This document shows, one piece after another, positions 1 to 8,824 of a stretch of DNA of 47,082 nt. The DNA is from Alphaproteobacteria bacterium HGW-Alphaproteobacteria-3 (GTDB lineage Bacteria > Pseudomonadota > Alphaproteobacteria > Parvibaculales > Parvibaculaceae). The stretch's first letter is position 1; the number at the start of each line of letters is the position of its first letter. The translations under genes were made by a program, and so were the position numbers. The stretch lies in contig PHEF01000034.1 of the NCBI GenBank assembly GCA_002842875.1, positions 1 through 47,082 of the forward strand, read 5' to 3'. The notes below the pieces were generated by a model that saw only the letters and a program-made list of their open reading frames with translations, ran no database searches and was not told the origin of the DNA.

Positions 1-1
1 G

Positions 2-2119
2 CTCGGCTACGATCCGAAAGCGGACGAAGCCCTGATCAACCGTGCCTATGTCTATGCCATGAAGCAGCATGGCAGCCAGAAGCGCGCCAGCGGCGACCCG
101 TATTTCTCCCACCCGATCGAAGTGGCCGGCATCCTGACCGACCTGAAGCTCGATACAGCGACGATCGTGACGGCGCTTCTGCACGACACGATCGAGGATA
201 CGGGCTCGACCATGGACGAGCTTACCAAGCTCTTCGGGTCGCAGGTCGCGGGGCTTGTGGACGGAGTAACGAAGCTCACGCGGATCGAACTCACCTCCGA
301 ACGCTCGAAGCAGGCGGAGAATTTCCGCAAGTTCCTGCTCGCGATGTCGAACGACATCCGGGTGCTGCTGGTGAAGCTTGCCGACCGGCTTCACAACATG
401 CGCACGCTTCATTTCATTTCCTCGGCGGAAAAGCGGCAGCGCATCGCACTCGAGACGATGGAAATCTATGCGCCGCTCGCGGGCCGCATGGGCATCCAGG
501 AAATTCGCGAAGAGCTCGAGGATCTCGCTTTCAAGGAACTCAACCCGGAAGCGCGGGAAGCGCTGATCAAGCGGCTCAACGAGTTCCGTGAGGCAAGCGG
601 CGACTCGGTCAAGAAAATCGCAAAGGAAATCCAGGCAAAACTCGAAGAGGGCGGTCTTTCCTGCGAGGTGCTGGGCCGCGAGAAACGTCCTTACTCGATG
701 TGGCGCAAGATGGAGCGGCGCGCGATTTCGCTTGAGCAGCTCTCCGACATTTTCGGCTTTCGCGTGATCGTGAACGAGGTGCCGGACTGCTATGCCGCCA
801 TCGGCATTCTTCACACGAACTGGCCGATGGTGCCCGGCCGATTCAAGGACTACCTCTCGACGCCGAAGGCGAACGGGTACCGCTCGATCCACACCACGAT
901 GATCGGACCGCAGAAGAAGCGCGCCGAAGTGCAAGTGCGCACCCGCAAGATGCATGAGATTGCCGAATACGGCATTGCCGCGCACTGGATATACAAGGAG
1001 AGCGGGGCGGGAGCCGACGCGTCGGGCGAGTTCGCGGCGACGTTCCACTGGCTTCGTCAGCTCATCGAGATGCTGGAACACGGCGCTTCTCCGGAGGAGT
1101 TCCTGGAGCATACGAAGCTGCAGATGTACTCCGACCAGGTCTTTTGTTTCACGCCGAATGGCCTTCTCATTACCCTGCCGCGTGGCGCAACGCCGATCGA
1201 TTTTGCCTATGCGGTGCATACCGATATCGGCGATACCTGCGTCGGCTGCAAGATCAACGGCCGCCACATGCCGCTTCGCACGCGCCTTGAAAACGGTGAC
1301 GAGGTGGAGATTATCCGCTCGCAGGCGCAGCGTCCGTCGCCCGCATGGGAAGCCTTTGTCGCGACAGGCAAGGCGCGCTCCGCGATCCGCCGCTCGATCC
1401 GCGCGACGAAGCAGGCCGAGTTCAGCCGACTTGGGCGACAGATCGTAAAGAGTGCTTTCGATGCGGCGGGCAGGGAAGCAGCCGACACGATCCTTGAGCG
1501 TGCGCTCGGCCCGCTCAGGAAGGCCGACCTCGGCGAGTTGCTGGCAGCGGTTGGCGACGGGACGCTGAGCGCCGAGCAGGTGATGCAGACGGTTTATCCA
1601 GCCGAACAGTCGCCGAAGAACGGACGCAAGCGGACGATCAAGGGCAATGGCAAGGATGTGCAGGACGGGGCGGTGCGCGTGACCGGCCGGGCCGCGGGGT
1701 TGGCAATTCGCTTCGCTCCCGACATGTTCCCGCTGCCCGGTGAGCGCATCGTCGGCATCATGATGCCGGGCGAGGGGATTACCATTTACCCGATCGATGC
1801 GCCGGCACTCGAGGAGTTCGATGGCGATACGACGCGCTGGATCGATGCGACCTGGGATATCGATCCCGAGCATCCTCAAGCCTTTCCGGCGCGTCTGCGC
1901 GTGATGGCGAAGAACGAGGTCGGCTCCCTCGGACATATCGCCACGTTGATTGCCGACTACAGCAGCAATATTTCAAACCTGTCCCTCGCGCAGCGGGACA
2001 TGGACTTCTACGACATCCAGATCGACCTCGAAGTCAGGGACCTGAAACATTTGACGCGCATCATGTCCGCGTTGAACGGGCTTTCCTGCGTCAATACCGT
2101 CATCCGTCCGCGGCGCTGA
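2..2119 (+). CDS. rsh: Bifunctional (p)ppGpp synthetase/hydrolase, Rel/SpoT family (5' end outside window)
   Basis: Makes and degrades the stringent-response alarmone (p)ppGpp in the cytoplasm. The reading frame is open from base 2, and the residues before the first in-window ATG (base 59) match the usual Rel N-terminus, so the true start lies upstream and only some 20 residues are missing. Domains in order are: an HD hydrolase domain with the HDTIED motif near bases 181-200 and KLADRLHNMRT near 373-403; a synthetase domain with GFRVIV, the LSTPKANGYRSIHTT stretch and EVQVRT near 760-940; a TGS domain near 1150-1320; and a C-terminal ACT domain near 1890-2110. Both hydrolase and synthetase signatures are intact, as expected for the single long RSH of alphaproteobacteria. 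It lies directly upstream of pyrE. Confidence 0.95.
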   Translation, partial: LGYDPKADEALINRAYVYAMKQHGSQKRASGDPYFSHPIEVAGILTDLKLDTATIVTALLHDTIEDTGSTMDELTKLFGSQVAGLVDGVTKLTRIELTSERSKQAENFRKFLLAMSNDIRVLLVKLADRLHNMRTLHFISSAEKRQRIALETMEIYAPLAGRMGIQEIREELEDLAFKELNPEAREALIKRLNEFREASGDSVKKIAKEIQAKLEEGGLSCEVLGREKRPYSMWRKMERRAISLEQLSDIFGFRVIVNEVPDCYAAIGILHTNWPMVPGRFKDYLSTPKANGYRSIHTTMIGPQKKRAEVQVRTRKMHEIAEYGIAAHWIYKESGAGADASGEFAATFHWLRQLIEMLEHGASPEEFLEHTKLQMYSDQVFCFTPNGLLITLPRGATPIDFAYAVHTDIGDTCVGCKINGRHMPLRTRLENGDEVEIIRSQAQRPSPAWEAFVATGKARSAIRRSIRATKQAEFSRLGRQIVKSAFDAAGREAADTILERALGPLRKADLGELLAAVGDGTLSAEQVMQTVYPAEQSPKNGRKRTIKGNGKDVQDGAVRVTGRAAGLAIRFAPDMFPLPGERIVGIMMPGEGITIYPIDAPALEEFDGDTTRWIDATWDIDPEHPQAFPARLRVMAKNEVGSLGHIATLIADYSSNISNLSLAQRDMDFYDIQIDLEVRDLKHLTRIMSALNGLSCVNTVIRPRR

Positions 2120-2159
2120 CCGCCGTTCGTTCCATCCGTTTTGAAGCCGGTGAAAAAAT

Positions 2160-2744
2160 ATGGATCAAGAAAAGGTTCTGAAGGAATTCGAGAAGGCGGG
2201 AGCGCTGCTTCGCGGACATTTCATTCTTTCCTCGGGGCTCCACAGCCCGGTTTTCCTGCAGAAAGCGCTCGTTTTCATGAATCCGGCGCGGACGGCAAAG
2301 CTCTGCAAGGCACTTGCCGCGAAGATCCGCGATGAGGTCGACGGCCCCATCGATGCCATTGTTTCGCCTGCTGTCGGTGGAATTATCCCCGGCTATGAAA
2401 CGGCGCGGCATATGAAGGTGCCGGCGATGTATGTCGAGCGGGAGAATGGCGCGTTCGCGCTGCGGCGCGGTTTCGAACTCAAGAAGGGCATGCGGGTGGT
2501 GATGGTCGAGGACATCGTGACAACCGGTCTTTCGTCGCGCGAATGCATCGAGGCGATCCGGCAGACGGGCGCCAAAGTCGCCGCCGCCGCCTGCCTCATC
2601 GACCGTTCCGGCGGGAAGGCGAAGGTGGGCGTGAAGCTTATCTCGCTCGCGCGGATTGCCATTCCGGCCTACCCGGCCGACAAGCTGCCGAAGGACCTCG
2701 CGGCCCTGCCGGCGGTAAAGCCGGGCAGCCGCCACCTGGCCTGA
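2160..2744 (+). CDS. pyrE: Orotate phosphoribosyltransferase
   Basis: Joins orotate to PRPP to give orotidine 5'-phosphate in de novo pyrimidine synthesis. The 194-residue product carries the PRPP-binding signature [14 protein letters not shown] around residues 116-129 and an N-terminal substrate region ([12 protein letters not shown]). It begins 40 bases after the Rel stop. The neighbours Rel, pyrE, DUF2062 and pdxJ are a common alphaproteobacterial order. The length is normal for the short bacterial PyrE class. Confidence 0.94.
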   Translation: MDQEKVLKEFEKAGALLRGHFILSSGLHSPVFLQKALVFMNPARTAKLCKALAAKIRDEVDGPIDAIVSPAVGGIIPGYETARHMKVPAMYVERENGAFALRRGFELKKGMRVVMVEDIVTTGLSSRECIEAIRQTGAKVAAAACLIDRSGGKAKVGVKLISLARIAIPAYPADKLPKDLAALPAVKPGSRHLA

Positions 2745-2760
2745 CAAGGAGCGTCCTTAT

Positions 2761-3384
2761 TTGTTTCGCCGCAGAGTTGAGCTGCATCCACTCGAAAAAC
2801 TGAAGGAGTTCTTCTGGCCCCGTTCGGGCTGGAAGCGCACGTTTCGGTATGGGTGGCGGCGTGTGTGGCGGCTTTCGGGCACGCCGCATGCGATTGCGCT
2901 TGGCGTTTCGGCGGGAGCCTTTGCTTCCTGTACGCCGTTTTTCGGCTTCCATATCCTGATTGCGATGATGGTTGCATGGGTGCTTCGCGGCAATCTGATC
3001 GCGAGCGCGATCGGCACCTTCATCGGCAATCCACTGACCTTTCCGGCCATCTGGTTCGTCGTTTACGAAACCGGCAGCTACATGATGGGAACGCCGGCGC
3101 CTGCCAATCCGGACATCGCGGAAACGCTGCAGGCGGCGCACGCCACCGACATGATCCTGCCATTCATCGTGCCGCTGACGATTGGCGCCATTCCGGTCGG
3201 GATCGTGCTCGGGTGTATCGTCTATGTGGTCGCGCGGAGCGGTGTCGAGGCTTATCAGGCGCAGAGACGTAACCTGCTTGCGGAGCGTGTGCTCTTGCGC
3301 GGTGGCAATATCGGCGTGCAGATTGCGCCGGAACAGAGCGGTGAACCGGCGGCGCCGGAAATCTCACGGGGGGACGCAACATGA
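2761..3384 (+). CDS. DUF2062 family inner-membrane protein, TTG start
   Basis: An unknown-function membrane protein of 207 residues. A basic N-terminus (about residues 1-35) is followed by the DUF2062 core with hydrophobic segments at roughly 43-80 ([17 protein letters not shown]) and 84-110 ([21 protein letters not shown]), and a last membrane segment near 135-160. The family often appears beside pyrE/pdxJ or glycosyltransferases, but no reaction is known. The TTG start is supported by an AAGGAG ribosome site nine bases upstream; no ATG alternative has a comparable site. Its stop overlaps the pdxJ start (ATGA), so translation is probably coupled. Confidence 0.85.
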   Translation: MFRRRVELHPLEKLKEFFWPRSGWKRTFRYGWRRVWRLSGTPHAIALGVSAGAFASCTPFFGFHILIAMMVAWVLRGNLIASAIGTFIGNPLTFPAIWFVVYETGSYMMGTPAPANPDIAETLQAAHATDMILPFIVPLTIGAIPVGIVLGCIVYVVARSGVEAYQAQRRNLLAERVLLRGGNIGVQIAPEQSGEPAAPEISRGDAT

Positions 3385-4151
3385 ACGGATATCCGAGACT
3401 CGGCGTCAATATCGATCATGTGGCGACAATCCGGAACGCGCGGGGCGGCGAGCACCCCGATCCCGTGCGGGCGGCGGAGGTTGCGGCGGCCGCGGGCGCG
3501 GATGGCATCACCGCTCACCTGCGCGAGGACCGGCGGCACATTCGCGATGCCGATATTGAGCGGCTGATGGCGGAAGTGGGCTTGCCGCTCAATCTGGAAA
3601 TGGCGGCCACACCCGAGATGCTCAATATCGCACTTCGGCATTGCCCGCATGCCTGTTGCATCGTGCCGGAACGGCGCGAGGAAGTGACGACGGAAGGCGG
3701 GCTCGACGCGGCGGGACTTCATAACCAGTTGAAGCCCATTGTGGCGCGGCTTGGCGATGCCGGTATCCGCGTGTCGCTTTTCATCAACGCGGAACGGTGT
3801 CAGCTCGAAGCGGCGAAGTCGCTCGGCGCGCCGGTGGTGGAACTTCATACCGGCGCTTATTGCGATGCGGCCTTCGCGCGCGAAAACGCCAAGCGAGATG
3901 CGGAACTTGCACGGCTTGCGACGGCCGCGAGAGAAGGGGTCGCGCTCGGCCTCGAAGTTCATGCCGGCCACGGCCTTACCTTCGACACGGTGGCGCCAGT
4001 CGCGGCGTTGCCCGAACTTGCCGAACTCAATATCGGTCACTTCCTCATCGGCGAGGCGATATTTACCGGCCTTGACGCGAGCATCCGGCGGATGCGCGCC
4101 GTGATTGCCGAGGCCAGGGGCACCGCCACCACCATGAAAGACCGCGCATGA
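3381..4151 (+). CDS. pdxJ: Pyridoxine 5'-phosphate synthase
   Basis: Condenses 1-deoxy-xylulose 5-phosphate with 3-amino-2-oxopropyl phosphate, the last ring-forming step of DXP-dependent vitamin B6 synthesis. The 256-residue TIM-barrel protein shows the family N-terminus [17 protein letters not shown] with the active-site histidine at about position 12, a middle glutamate-rich strand ([11 protein letters not shown]), and a C-terminal HAGHGL phosphate region near residue 195. It overlaps both neighbours by ATGA junctions, so DUF2062, pdxJ and acpS form one tightly coupled translation unit. Confidence 0.95.
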   Translation: MNGYPRLGVNIDHVATIRNARGGEHPDPVRAAEVAAAAGADGITAHLREDRRHIRDADIERLMAEVGLPLNLEMAATPEMLNIALRHCPHACCIVPERREEVTTEGGLDAAGLHNQLKPIVARLGDAGIRVSLFINAERCQLEAAKSLGAPVVELHTGAYCDAAFARENAKRDAELARLATAAREGVALGLEVHAGHGLTFDTVAPVAALPELAELNIGHFLIGEAIFTGLDASIRRMRAVIAEARGTATTMKDRA

Positions 4152-4549
4152 TCATCGGTATCGGCAATGACCTGATCGACATCAGGCGGGTCCAGAAAAC
4201 GCTGGACCGCTTTGGCGATCGCTTCGTGGAGCGGATATTTACCGACATAGAGCGGAAGAAATCCGAGGCACGGCGGATGCGCGCTGCCTCTTATGCCAAG
4301 CGGTTCGCGGCCAAGGAGGCCTGTTCAAAGGCGCTTGGGACCGGGTTCCGGCGCGGCGTCTTCTGGCGCGACATGGGCGTCGTCAATATTCGTGGCGGGC
4401 AGCCGACCATGGCGCTGACAGGCGGCGCGCTCCTTCGGCTCAACGAGATTACGCCCGAGGGGATGGATGCCGTCATCCACGTGACGATCACCGACGATCA
4501 TCCATTGGCACAGGCTTTCGTGATCATATCTGCCGTTCCGAGGGGCTGA
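4148..4549 (+). CDS. acpS: Holo-[acyl-carrier-protein] synthase
   Basis: Transfers 4'-phosphopantetheine from CoA to a serine of apo-ACP. The 133-residue product begins with the typical [15 protein letters not shown] (catalytic Asp at position 8) and has [12 protein letters not shown] around residues 53-64 with the second metal-binding glutamate. The length is normal. Its start overlaps the pdxJ stop by ATGA. About 80 bases separate it from lepB. Confidence 0.95.
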   Translation: MIIGIGNDLIDIRRVQKTLDRFGDRFVERIFTDIERKKSEARRMRAASYAKRFAAKEACSKALGTGFRRGVFWRDMGVVNIRGGQPTMALTGGALLRLNEITPEGMDAVIHVTITDDHPLAQAFVIISAVPRG

Positions 4550-4629
4550 GGGACGAGGCGAGACGCAGTGGCGGATTGTGGTAAGGTCCGCCGTTTTTGG
4601 GAGCTGCGGGGATGAGCAGGAGTTGGAAG

Positions 4630-5388
4630 ATGGCGATGAGCGAAAACGCTAAAAAGCTGAGCAGCAGTTCCTGGGTCGAGAATGCCCGGACGATCGCCTA
4701 CGCGCTGCTGATTGCGGTTTTGATCAGGGCGTTCCTGTTCCAGCCCTTTTTCATTCCGTCGAGCTCCATGGAATCGACGCTGCTCATTGGCGACTATCTG
4801 TTCGTTTCGAAATACAGCTATGGCTACTCGAAGCACTCGTTACCTTTCTCGCCGCCACTGTTCAGCGGGCGCGTCATCGGCATGGAACCGCAGCGCGGCG
4901 ATGTTGTGGTGTTCAAGCAGCCGATCGACAACCACACCGATTTCATCAAGCGTGTCATAGGCTTACCTGGCGACACGGTGCAGATGAGAGGTAGCGTTCT
5001 CTATCTCAACGGCAAGCCCGTGCCGCGTGTGCGCGTCGACGATTTCATCTATCGCGACCCGACGGGGAATGTGCGCCGCATCCCGCAATACCGCGAAACG
5101 CTGCCGAACGGCGTCTCCTACATCACGCTCGACATGATCCGCGACAGCGTATGGGATAACACCGGACCTTACGTCGTGCCGCAGGGCCACTACTTCATGA
5201 TGGGCGATAATCGCGACAACTCGAGCGACAGCCGTGTAGCGGATTCAGTGGGTTACGTGCCGTTCGAGAACCTGGTCGGCAAGGCGGAGATCATCTTTTT
5301 CTCCGCCAACGGGAGCGCGTCGTTCTGGCAATTCTGGAAATGGCCGTGGGCCGTTCGCTGGGACCGGATGGCCAAATGGGTGGACTGA
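4630..5388 (+). CDS. lepB: Signal peptidase I
   Basis: Cleaves signal peptides from exported proteins at the periplasmic face of the inner membrane. There is one N-terminal membrane anchor (about residues 20-38), then the catalytic serine in PSSSMEST (Ser46 from this start) and the catalytic lysine in FIKRVIGLPGD (Lys107), and the C-terminal GDNRDNSSDSR box. Three in-frame starts (4612, 4630, 4636) have plausible ribosome sites; 4630 was chosen because an AGGAG lies seven bases upstream. The 3' end overlaps rnc by 13 bases, the usual lepB-rnc-era arrangement. Confidence 0.93.
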   Translation: MAMSENAKKLSSSSWVENARTIAYALLIAVLIRAFLFQPFFIPSSSMESTLLIGDYLFVSKYSYGYSKHSLPFSPPLFSGRVIGMEPQRGDVVVFKQPIDNHTDFIKRVIGLPGDTVQMRGSVLYLNGKPVPRVRVDDFIYRDPTGNVRRIPQYRETLPNGVSYITLDMIRDSVWDNTGPYVVPQGHYFMMGDNRDNSSDSRVADSVGYVPFENLVGKAEIIFFSANGSASFWQFWKWPWAVRWDRMAKWVD

Positions 5389-6056
5389 GCGCCAAACTCG
5401 GAAAGCGATTAGGCCATGATTTCAAGGACTTGGGCCTTCTCACCCAGGCGCTGACCCATCCAAGCGCCGACGGCCCGAACTACCAGCGCTTCGAATTCCT
5501 GGGTGACCGCGTGCTCGGCCTCGTGATCGCCGACTGGCTGGTGCGCGAATTTCCGCATGCGGACGAAGGCGAATTGGCCATCAGATTCAATGCCTTGGTG
5601 CGCAAGGAAGCCTGCGCGGAGGTGGCTGCGCGGCTCGATCTCGGCGGCGTCATCACCATGGGCGCGGGCGAGGACAAGGCTGGCGGAAGGCGGAAACCCG
5701 CCATTCTTGGCGATGCCTGCGAGGCGGTGATCGCGGCGCTCTATCTCGACGGCGGACTTGAAACCGCGCGACGGCTGATCGAGCGGGAATGGACGCATCT
5801 CCTTGAAAAATCAGGGAAAATTCAGCAGGACGCAAAGACGGCATTGCAGGAATGGGCGCAGGCGCGCGGTCAACCCGTGCCGAACTACAAGCTGATTGAC
5901 CGGACGGGCCCGGACCACGCCCCGGAATTCACGGTTGAAGTCAGCGCGGGAGATGCCAAGCCCCTGAGGGCACAAGGAAATTCGAAGCGGCAGGCGGAGC
6001 AGGCGGCGGCGCAGGCGATGCTCGAAGAGCTTGGCGTCTGGCCCGAACGGGGATAA
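5376..6056 (+). CDS. rnc: Ribonuclease III
   Basis: Double-strand-specific endoribonuclease that processes rRNA precursors and regulates mRNA. The 226-residue protein has the catalytic motif RFEFLGDRVLGL near residues 38-49, the second acidic cluster GDACEAVIAALYLDGG near 110-125, and a C-terminal double-stranded RNA-binding domain (about 148-222). The ATG at 5376 inside the lepB end was chosen because the longer frame adds residues not typical of the family. It is translationally coupled to lepB and followed by era. Confidence 0.93.
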   Translation: MGGLSAKLGKRLGHDFKDLGLLTQALTHPSADGPNYQRFEFLGDRVLGLVIADWLVREFPHADEGELAIRFNALVRKEACAEVAARLDLGGVITMGAGEDKAGGRRKPAILGDACEAVIAALYLDGGLETARRLIEREWTHLLEKSGKIQQDAKTALQEWAQARGQPVPNYKLIDRTGPDHAPEFTVEVSAGDAKPLRAQGNSKRQAEQAAAQAMLEELGVWPERG

Positions 6057-6116
6057 GCCCGGCCGACTGTCATCGAAATGTCATTGAAACGTCACATGAA
6101 CCACGAAGCGGAAAAT

Positions 6117-7028
6117 ATGGAATCGAAAGCGGGGATAAGCCGGTGCGGCTTCGTCGCCATCATCGGCGCACCGAATGCGGGGAAATCCACGCTGCTCAAT
6201 CAGCTCGTCGGATCGAAGGTCGCGATCGTCACCCACAAGGTGCAGACGACGCGGGCGCGCATCCGCGGCATCGCCATGGAAGGCGACACGCAGATCGTCT
6301 TCGTGGACACGCCCGGCATCTTCAAGCCGAAGCGGCGGCTCGACCGGGCGATGGTCGATGCGGCCTGGGGCGGGGCCGGCGACGCCGACCTCATCGTGAT
6401 GATGGTCGACATGGAGAACGGCCGCGACGAGGACGTCACCCGGATCGTCGACGGATTGAAGTCGCAGCACCGCAGAGCGATCCTTGTACTGAACAAGGTG
6501 GATGCCTGTCCGCGCGAAAAGCTGCTGAAGACGGCAGCGGCGCTGAACGAGACCGGTATCTTCACCGAGACCTTCATGATCTCGGCGCTGAAGGGCGACG
6601 GGGTGGCGGACCTGAAGAAATATATCGCCGGGCTGATGCCGCCGGGCCCGTGGCACTATCCCGAAGACCAGGCGGCGGACGTGCCGCTGCGCTCGCTCGC
6701 GGCGGAGGTGACGCGCGAGAAGCTCTTCCTCCGGCTCCACGACGAGCTGCCCTATTCGCTGACCGTGGAGACGGAAAGCTGGGAGCAGAAAAAGGACGGT
6801 TCGATCCGTATCGCCCAGGTGATCTTCGTGGAGCGCGAGAGCCAGAAGAAGATCGCGCTCGGCAAGGGCGGGCAGACGATCAAGACGGTCGGCCAGCTCG
6901 CGCGCGAGGAACTGGAAGAAATGCTCGGCTGCCGCGTGCATCTGTTCCTGTTTGTGAAGGTGCGCGAGAACTGGGGCGACGACCGCGAGCGCTACCGCGA
7001 GATGGGGCTCGATTTTCCGAAAGAGTGA
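6117..7028 (+). CDS. era: GTPase Era, 16S rRNA maturation factor
   Basis: GTP-binding protein that helps assemble the 30S subunit by binding the 3' end of 16S rRNA. The 303-residue form has G1 GAPNAGKST (17-25), G3 DTPG (64-67), G4 NKVD (126-129), and a C-terminal KH domain with GKGGQTIK. The start at 6117 follows a GCGGAAAAT ribosome site; 6078 and 6096 are in-frame alternatives with poorer sites. The last 15 codons including the stop lie in a 45-base sequence that recurs exactly at 10794-10838 and partly at 12362-12395. era is thus the target of at least one insertion that left its reading frame intact. recO, its usual partner, lies 7.5 kb away. Confidence 0.95.
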   Translation: MESKAGISRCGFVAIIGAPNAGKSTLLNQLVGSKVAIVTHKVQTTRARIRGIAMEGDTQIVFVDTPGIFKPKRRLDRAMVDAAWGGAGDADLIVMMVDMENGRDEDVTRIVDGLKSQHRRAILVLNKVDACPREKLLKTAAALNETGIFTETFMISALKGDGVADLKKYIAGLMPPGPWHYPEDQAADVPLRSLAAEVTREKLFLRLHDELPYSLTVETESWEQKKDGSIRIAQVIFVERESQKKIALGKGGQTIKTVGQLAREELEEMLGCRVHLFLFVKVRENWGDDRERYREMGLDFPKE

Positions 7029-7029
7029 G
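6985..7029 (+). repeat. era 3'-end direct repeat, copy 1 (native, probable attachment site)
   Basis: This 45-base stretch is the 3' end of era including its stop codon. It recurs without a mismatch at 10794-10838. Identity stops abruptly on both sides (base 6984 C versus A; base 7030 G versus A). A direct repeat of a gene's 3' end at both borders of a foreign segment is the usual footprint of site-specific integration that restores the target gene. Confidence 0.9.
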
Positions 7030-7065
7030 GGGAGTCAAGTTTCCGACTGCCCTTCACTTTCGGAA
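7014..7065. terminator. Imperfect inverted repeat between convergent era and methyltransferase genes
   Basis: TTCCGAAAG-AG-TGAGGGG at 7014-7031 faces CCCTTCACTTTCGGAA at 7050-7065. The arms pair over most of their length with about 19 bases between them. Each arm contains the stop codon of its own gene (era on the plus strand, methyltransferase on the minus strand). It could serve as a two-way transcription barrier, although there is no T-tract. It could also be part of the recombination site. Confidence 0.4.
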
Positions 7066-8334
7066 CGCAAGAACAATTTCTCGACGCATTCGACCGTTCA
7101 TGGAGTCAGTATTTCCGTTGGTAGCCGGTGGTGGTAGATAACGCCGATTCTGCGGTAGAAGTCTGGCGCGCCGCTCAATGAACGTCAGCCCGGATTGTTC
7201 CGCAAGCGCGGTCACGATCTTCGAATTCTGAATATATGTTCCGCGGACGGTGTTTTCGCCTACGACATAGACTGCCTGCCCCCCAGGTTTCAGAACTCGG
7301 CTGACTTCGTTGATTGTCTGCTGCATGTCAAAGACGTATCGAGTGAGTACCGCTTCGCTACGTCCGGACAGCTTGGGACGTAGAGCAAGCTGTGAAATTA
7401 CCTCTCGAACCCGGCCATTTGTACTGTCGGGTGCGCCGGCCTCGGCTCCAACGCTGCCCGCGCGGAGTTGCCGTAAGTCTTTGATCTTATACCCCATCCA
7501 AACAAGTGAAAATTTGCTGCATCGAATATAGTCAATTGCATTCAAGTAGGGGGGGGATGTTAGGACTAGATCAATTGAATTGCTCCTTGTGGGGAGGAAT
7601 CGAGCGTCTCCTAGCTTTATATTTGGGGCTGGCCCCCGAGCAGGTTCGTTTGCGTCCAAACTATTTTGGACCACACGATCAACGGCTGATAGAAATTTCG
7701 AAAAAGGCTTTGTAGGGGCGTAAGAGTAAACCTTATGTGGTCGGCTATGTGCCAGGTCCATTGCTAATGATGCACCAGCTTGCTTTGTGATTATCAATCG
7801 TGAAAAACCACACCAGAGGGCATTGCGAATAGAATCGTCGCGAACTAATCGAATTGCTTGTGCCAGCGACGTAAGTTGCCTTCGAGCGTAACCATCAAAC
7901 CAATAGGAAACGAATTTCTTTGTTTCTTGGTCCGCGTATTGGGGATACGCATCCCGGACTTGAAGCGAATTAAAAATTTTATGTGCGCGGTGCAGAGTTT
8001 TTTCGGCCTCTTCTAGTGCTCGGGACTTGGGGTAAGCGGTTGCCCATGTGCGCGTCATCAGGACGGCGAGCGGATCAATGTCAATGCCTATTGCGTGGTG
8101 TCCTCGCGATCTCGCCATTGCTACTACGGTTCCTGATCCCATCATTGGGTCCAGAACTCTGATTTTTCCCGGAGACTTGTTCAAAATTTCAAGCGCGATC
8201 CCCGGAGCCATGCGCGCCGGAAATGGGTGAATCGATTCGCGGCCTAGCGCTTCGTATATTGTCTTTTTGTGAGAGCCGATCATTGGACTAATTGCCTCTC
8301 TGAAAATTCCGGTGGCGGTGCGTTGTGAAGCCAT
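7054..8334 (-). CDS. DNA adenine/cytosine-N4 methyltransferase of the Z1 module
   Basis: Predicted amino-methyltransferase acting on DNA. Motif I DPMMGSGT is near residues 62-69, preceded by HPFPARMAP, and the catalytic motif IV TSPPY is near 259-263. The order I then IV, with about 190 residues between, puts a likely target-recognition region in the middle. TSPPY indicates transfer to an exocyclic amino group (N6-adenine or N4-cytosine), not C5. The ATG at 8334 (426 residues) has a GACGGA upstream; a TTG at 8346 in the same frame is the alternative. It is third in the leftward set, 46 bases after the 147-residue gene, and its stop is 25 bases from the era stop. A+T-rich, so probably acquired. 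It probably protects host DNA against a partner nuclease; the recognition site is unknown. Confidence 0.85.
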   Translation of the reverse strand: MASQRTATGIFREAISPMIGSHKKTIYEALGRESIHPFPARMAPGIALEILNKSPGKIRVLDPMMGSGTVVAMARSRGHHAIGIDIDPLAVLMTRTWATAYPKSRALEEAEKTLHRAHKIFNSLQVRDAYPQYADQETKKFVSYWFDGYARRQLTSLAQAIRLVRDDSIRNALWCGFSRLIITKQAGASLAMDLAHSRPHKVYSYAPTKPFSKFLSAVDRVVQNSLDANEPARGPAPNIKLGDARFLPTRSNSIDLVLTSPPYLNAIDYIRCSKFSLVWMGYKIKDLRQLRAGSVGAEAGAPDSTNGRVREVISQLALRPKLSGRSEAVLTRYVFDMQQTINEVSRVLKPGGQAVYVVGENTVRGTYIQNSKIVTALAEQSGLTFIERRARLLPQNRRYLPPPATNGNTDSMNGRMRREIVLAFRK

Positions 8335-8380
8335 TCCGTCATTCAACGCCGAACGCGATCCAACTTTTCCGCAGCATTAC

Positions 8381-8824
8381 TTATAGCTCAGATGCGAGTG
8401 CCGAGACTCCTCTGGGCAATTTGTTGGTCAACTCGCCATTTGATCCCGAAATGCGGTACATCTGTCGGGCTCGTCGATCAAACCGCAGCCATGCTTGATC
8501 TGATTCGGCCGAGCCTATGAGTGGTATAAAATCGTTTGCCAGGACGCAGGCGATGCCATCTTCGCCGCATACAAAACAGCCGTATACGCGTTTTGTATAT
8601 TCATAAAGGGCATGAATTTCGCTCAAATGGTCCTTCGTGAATGTGAAGGTCCATGGCGACAGGCGCTTGGTTGAGTGTTTTATGAGAACCCCAATGCGGC
8701 TGTTCAGAAGGTAGGTATTGGGCCGCCCGTGCTGATCGCATGGTTCTATTACGATTGCTTTCCCATACTGCAGAATCAATTGATGCAGAAAGGCACCGTG
8801 ATAAAAGCTGTAGTCAGCGACCAT
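8381..8824 (-). CDS. 147-residue protein of unknown function in the Z1 module
   Basis: I do not recognise a named domain. The protein has no signal peptide or membrane segment. Two blocks look structured: LIKHSTKRLSPWTFTF (about residues 47-62), a basic stretch followed by an aromatic strand, and GCFVCGEDGIACVLANDF (about 82-99), a hydrophobic strand ending in an acidic turn. Its start overlaps the Z1 stop in an 11-base ATGGTCGCTGA junction, so the two are translationally coupled and very likely work together. Position between a helicase-like protein and a DNA methyltransferase makes a nuclease or specificity subunit a reasonable inference. No complete PD-(D/E)xK or HNH motif is visible, so this remains a guess. 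Confidence 0.75.
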   Translation of the reverse strand: MVADYSFYHGAFLHQLILQYGKAIVIEPCDQHGRPNTYLLNSRIGVLIKHSTKRLSPWTFTFTKDHLSEIHALYEYTKRVYGCFVCGEDGIACVLANDFIPLIGSAESDQAWLRFDRRARQMYRISGSNGELTNKLPRGVSALASEL

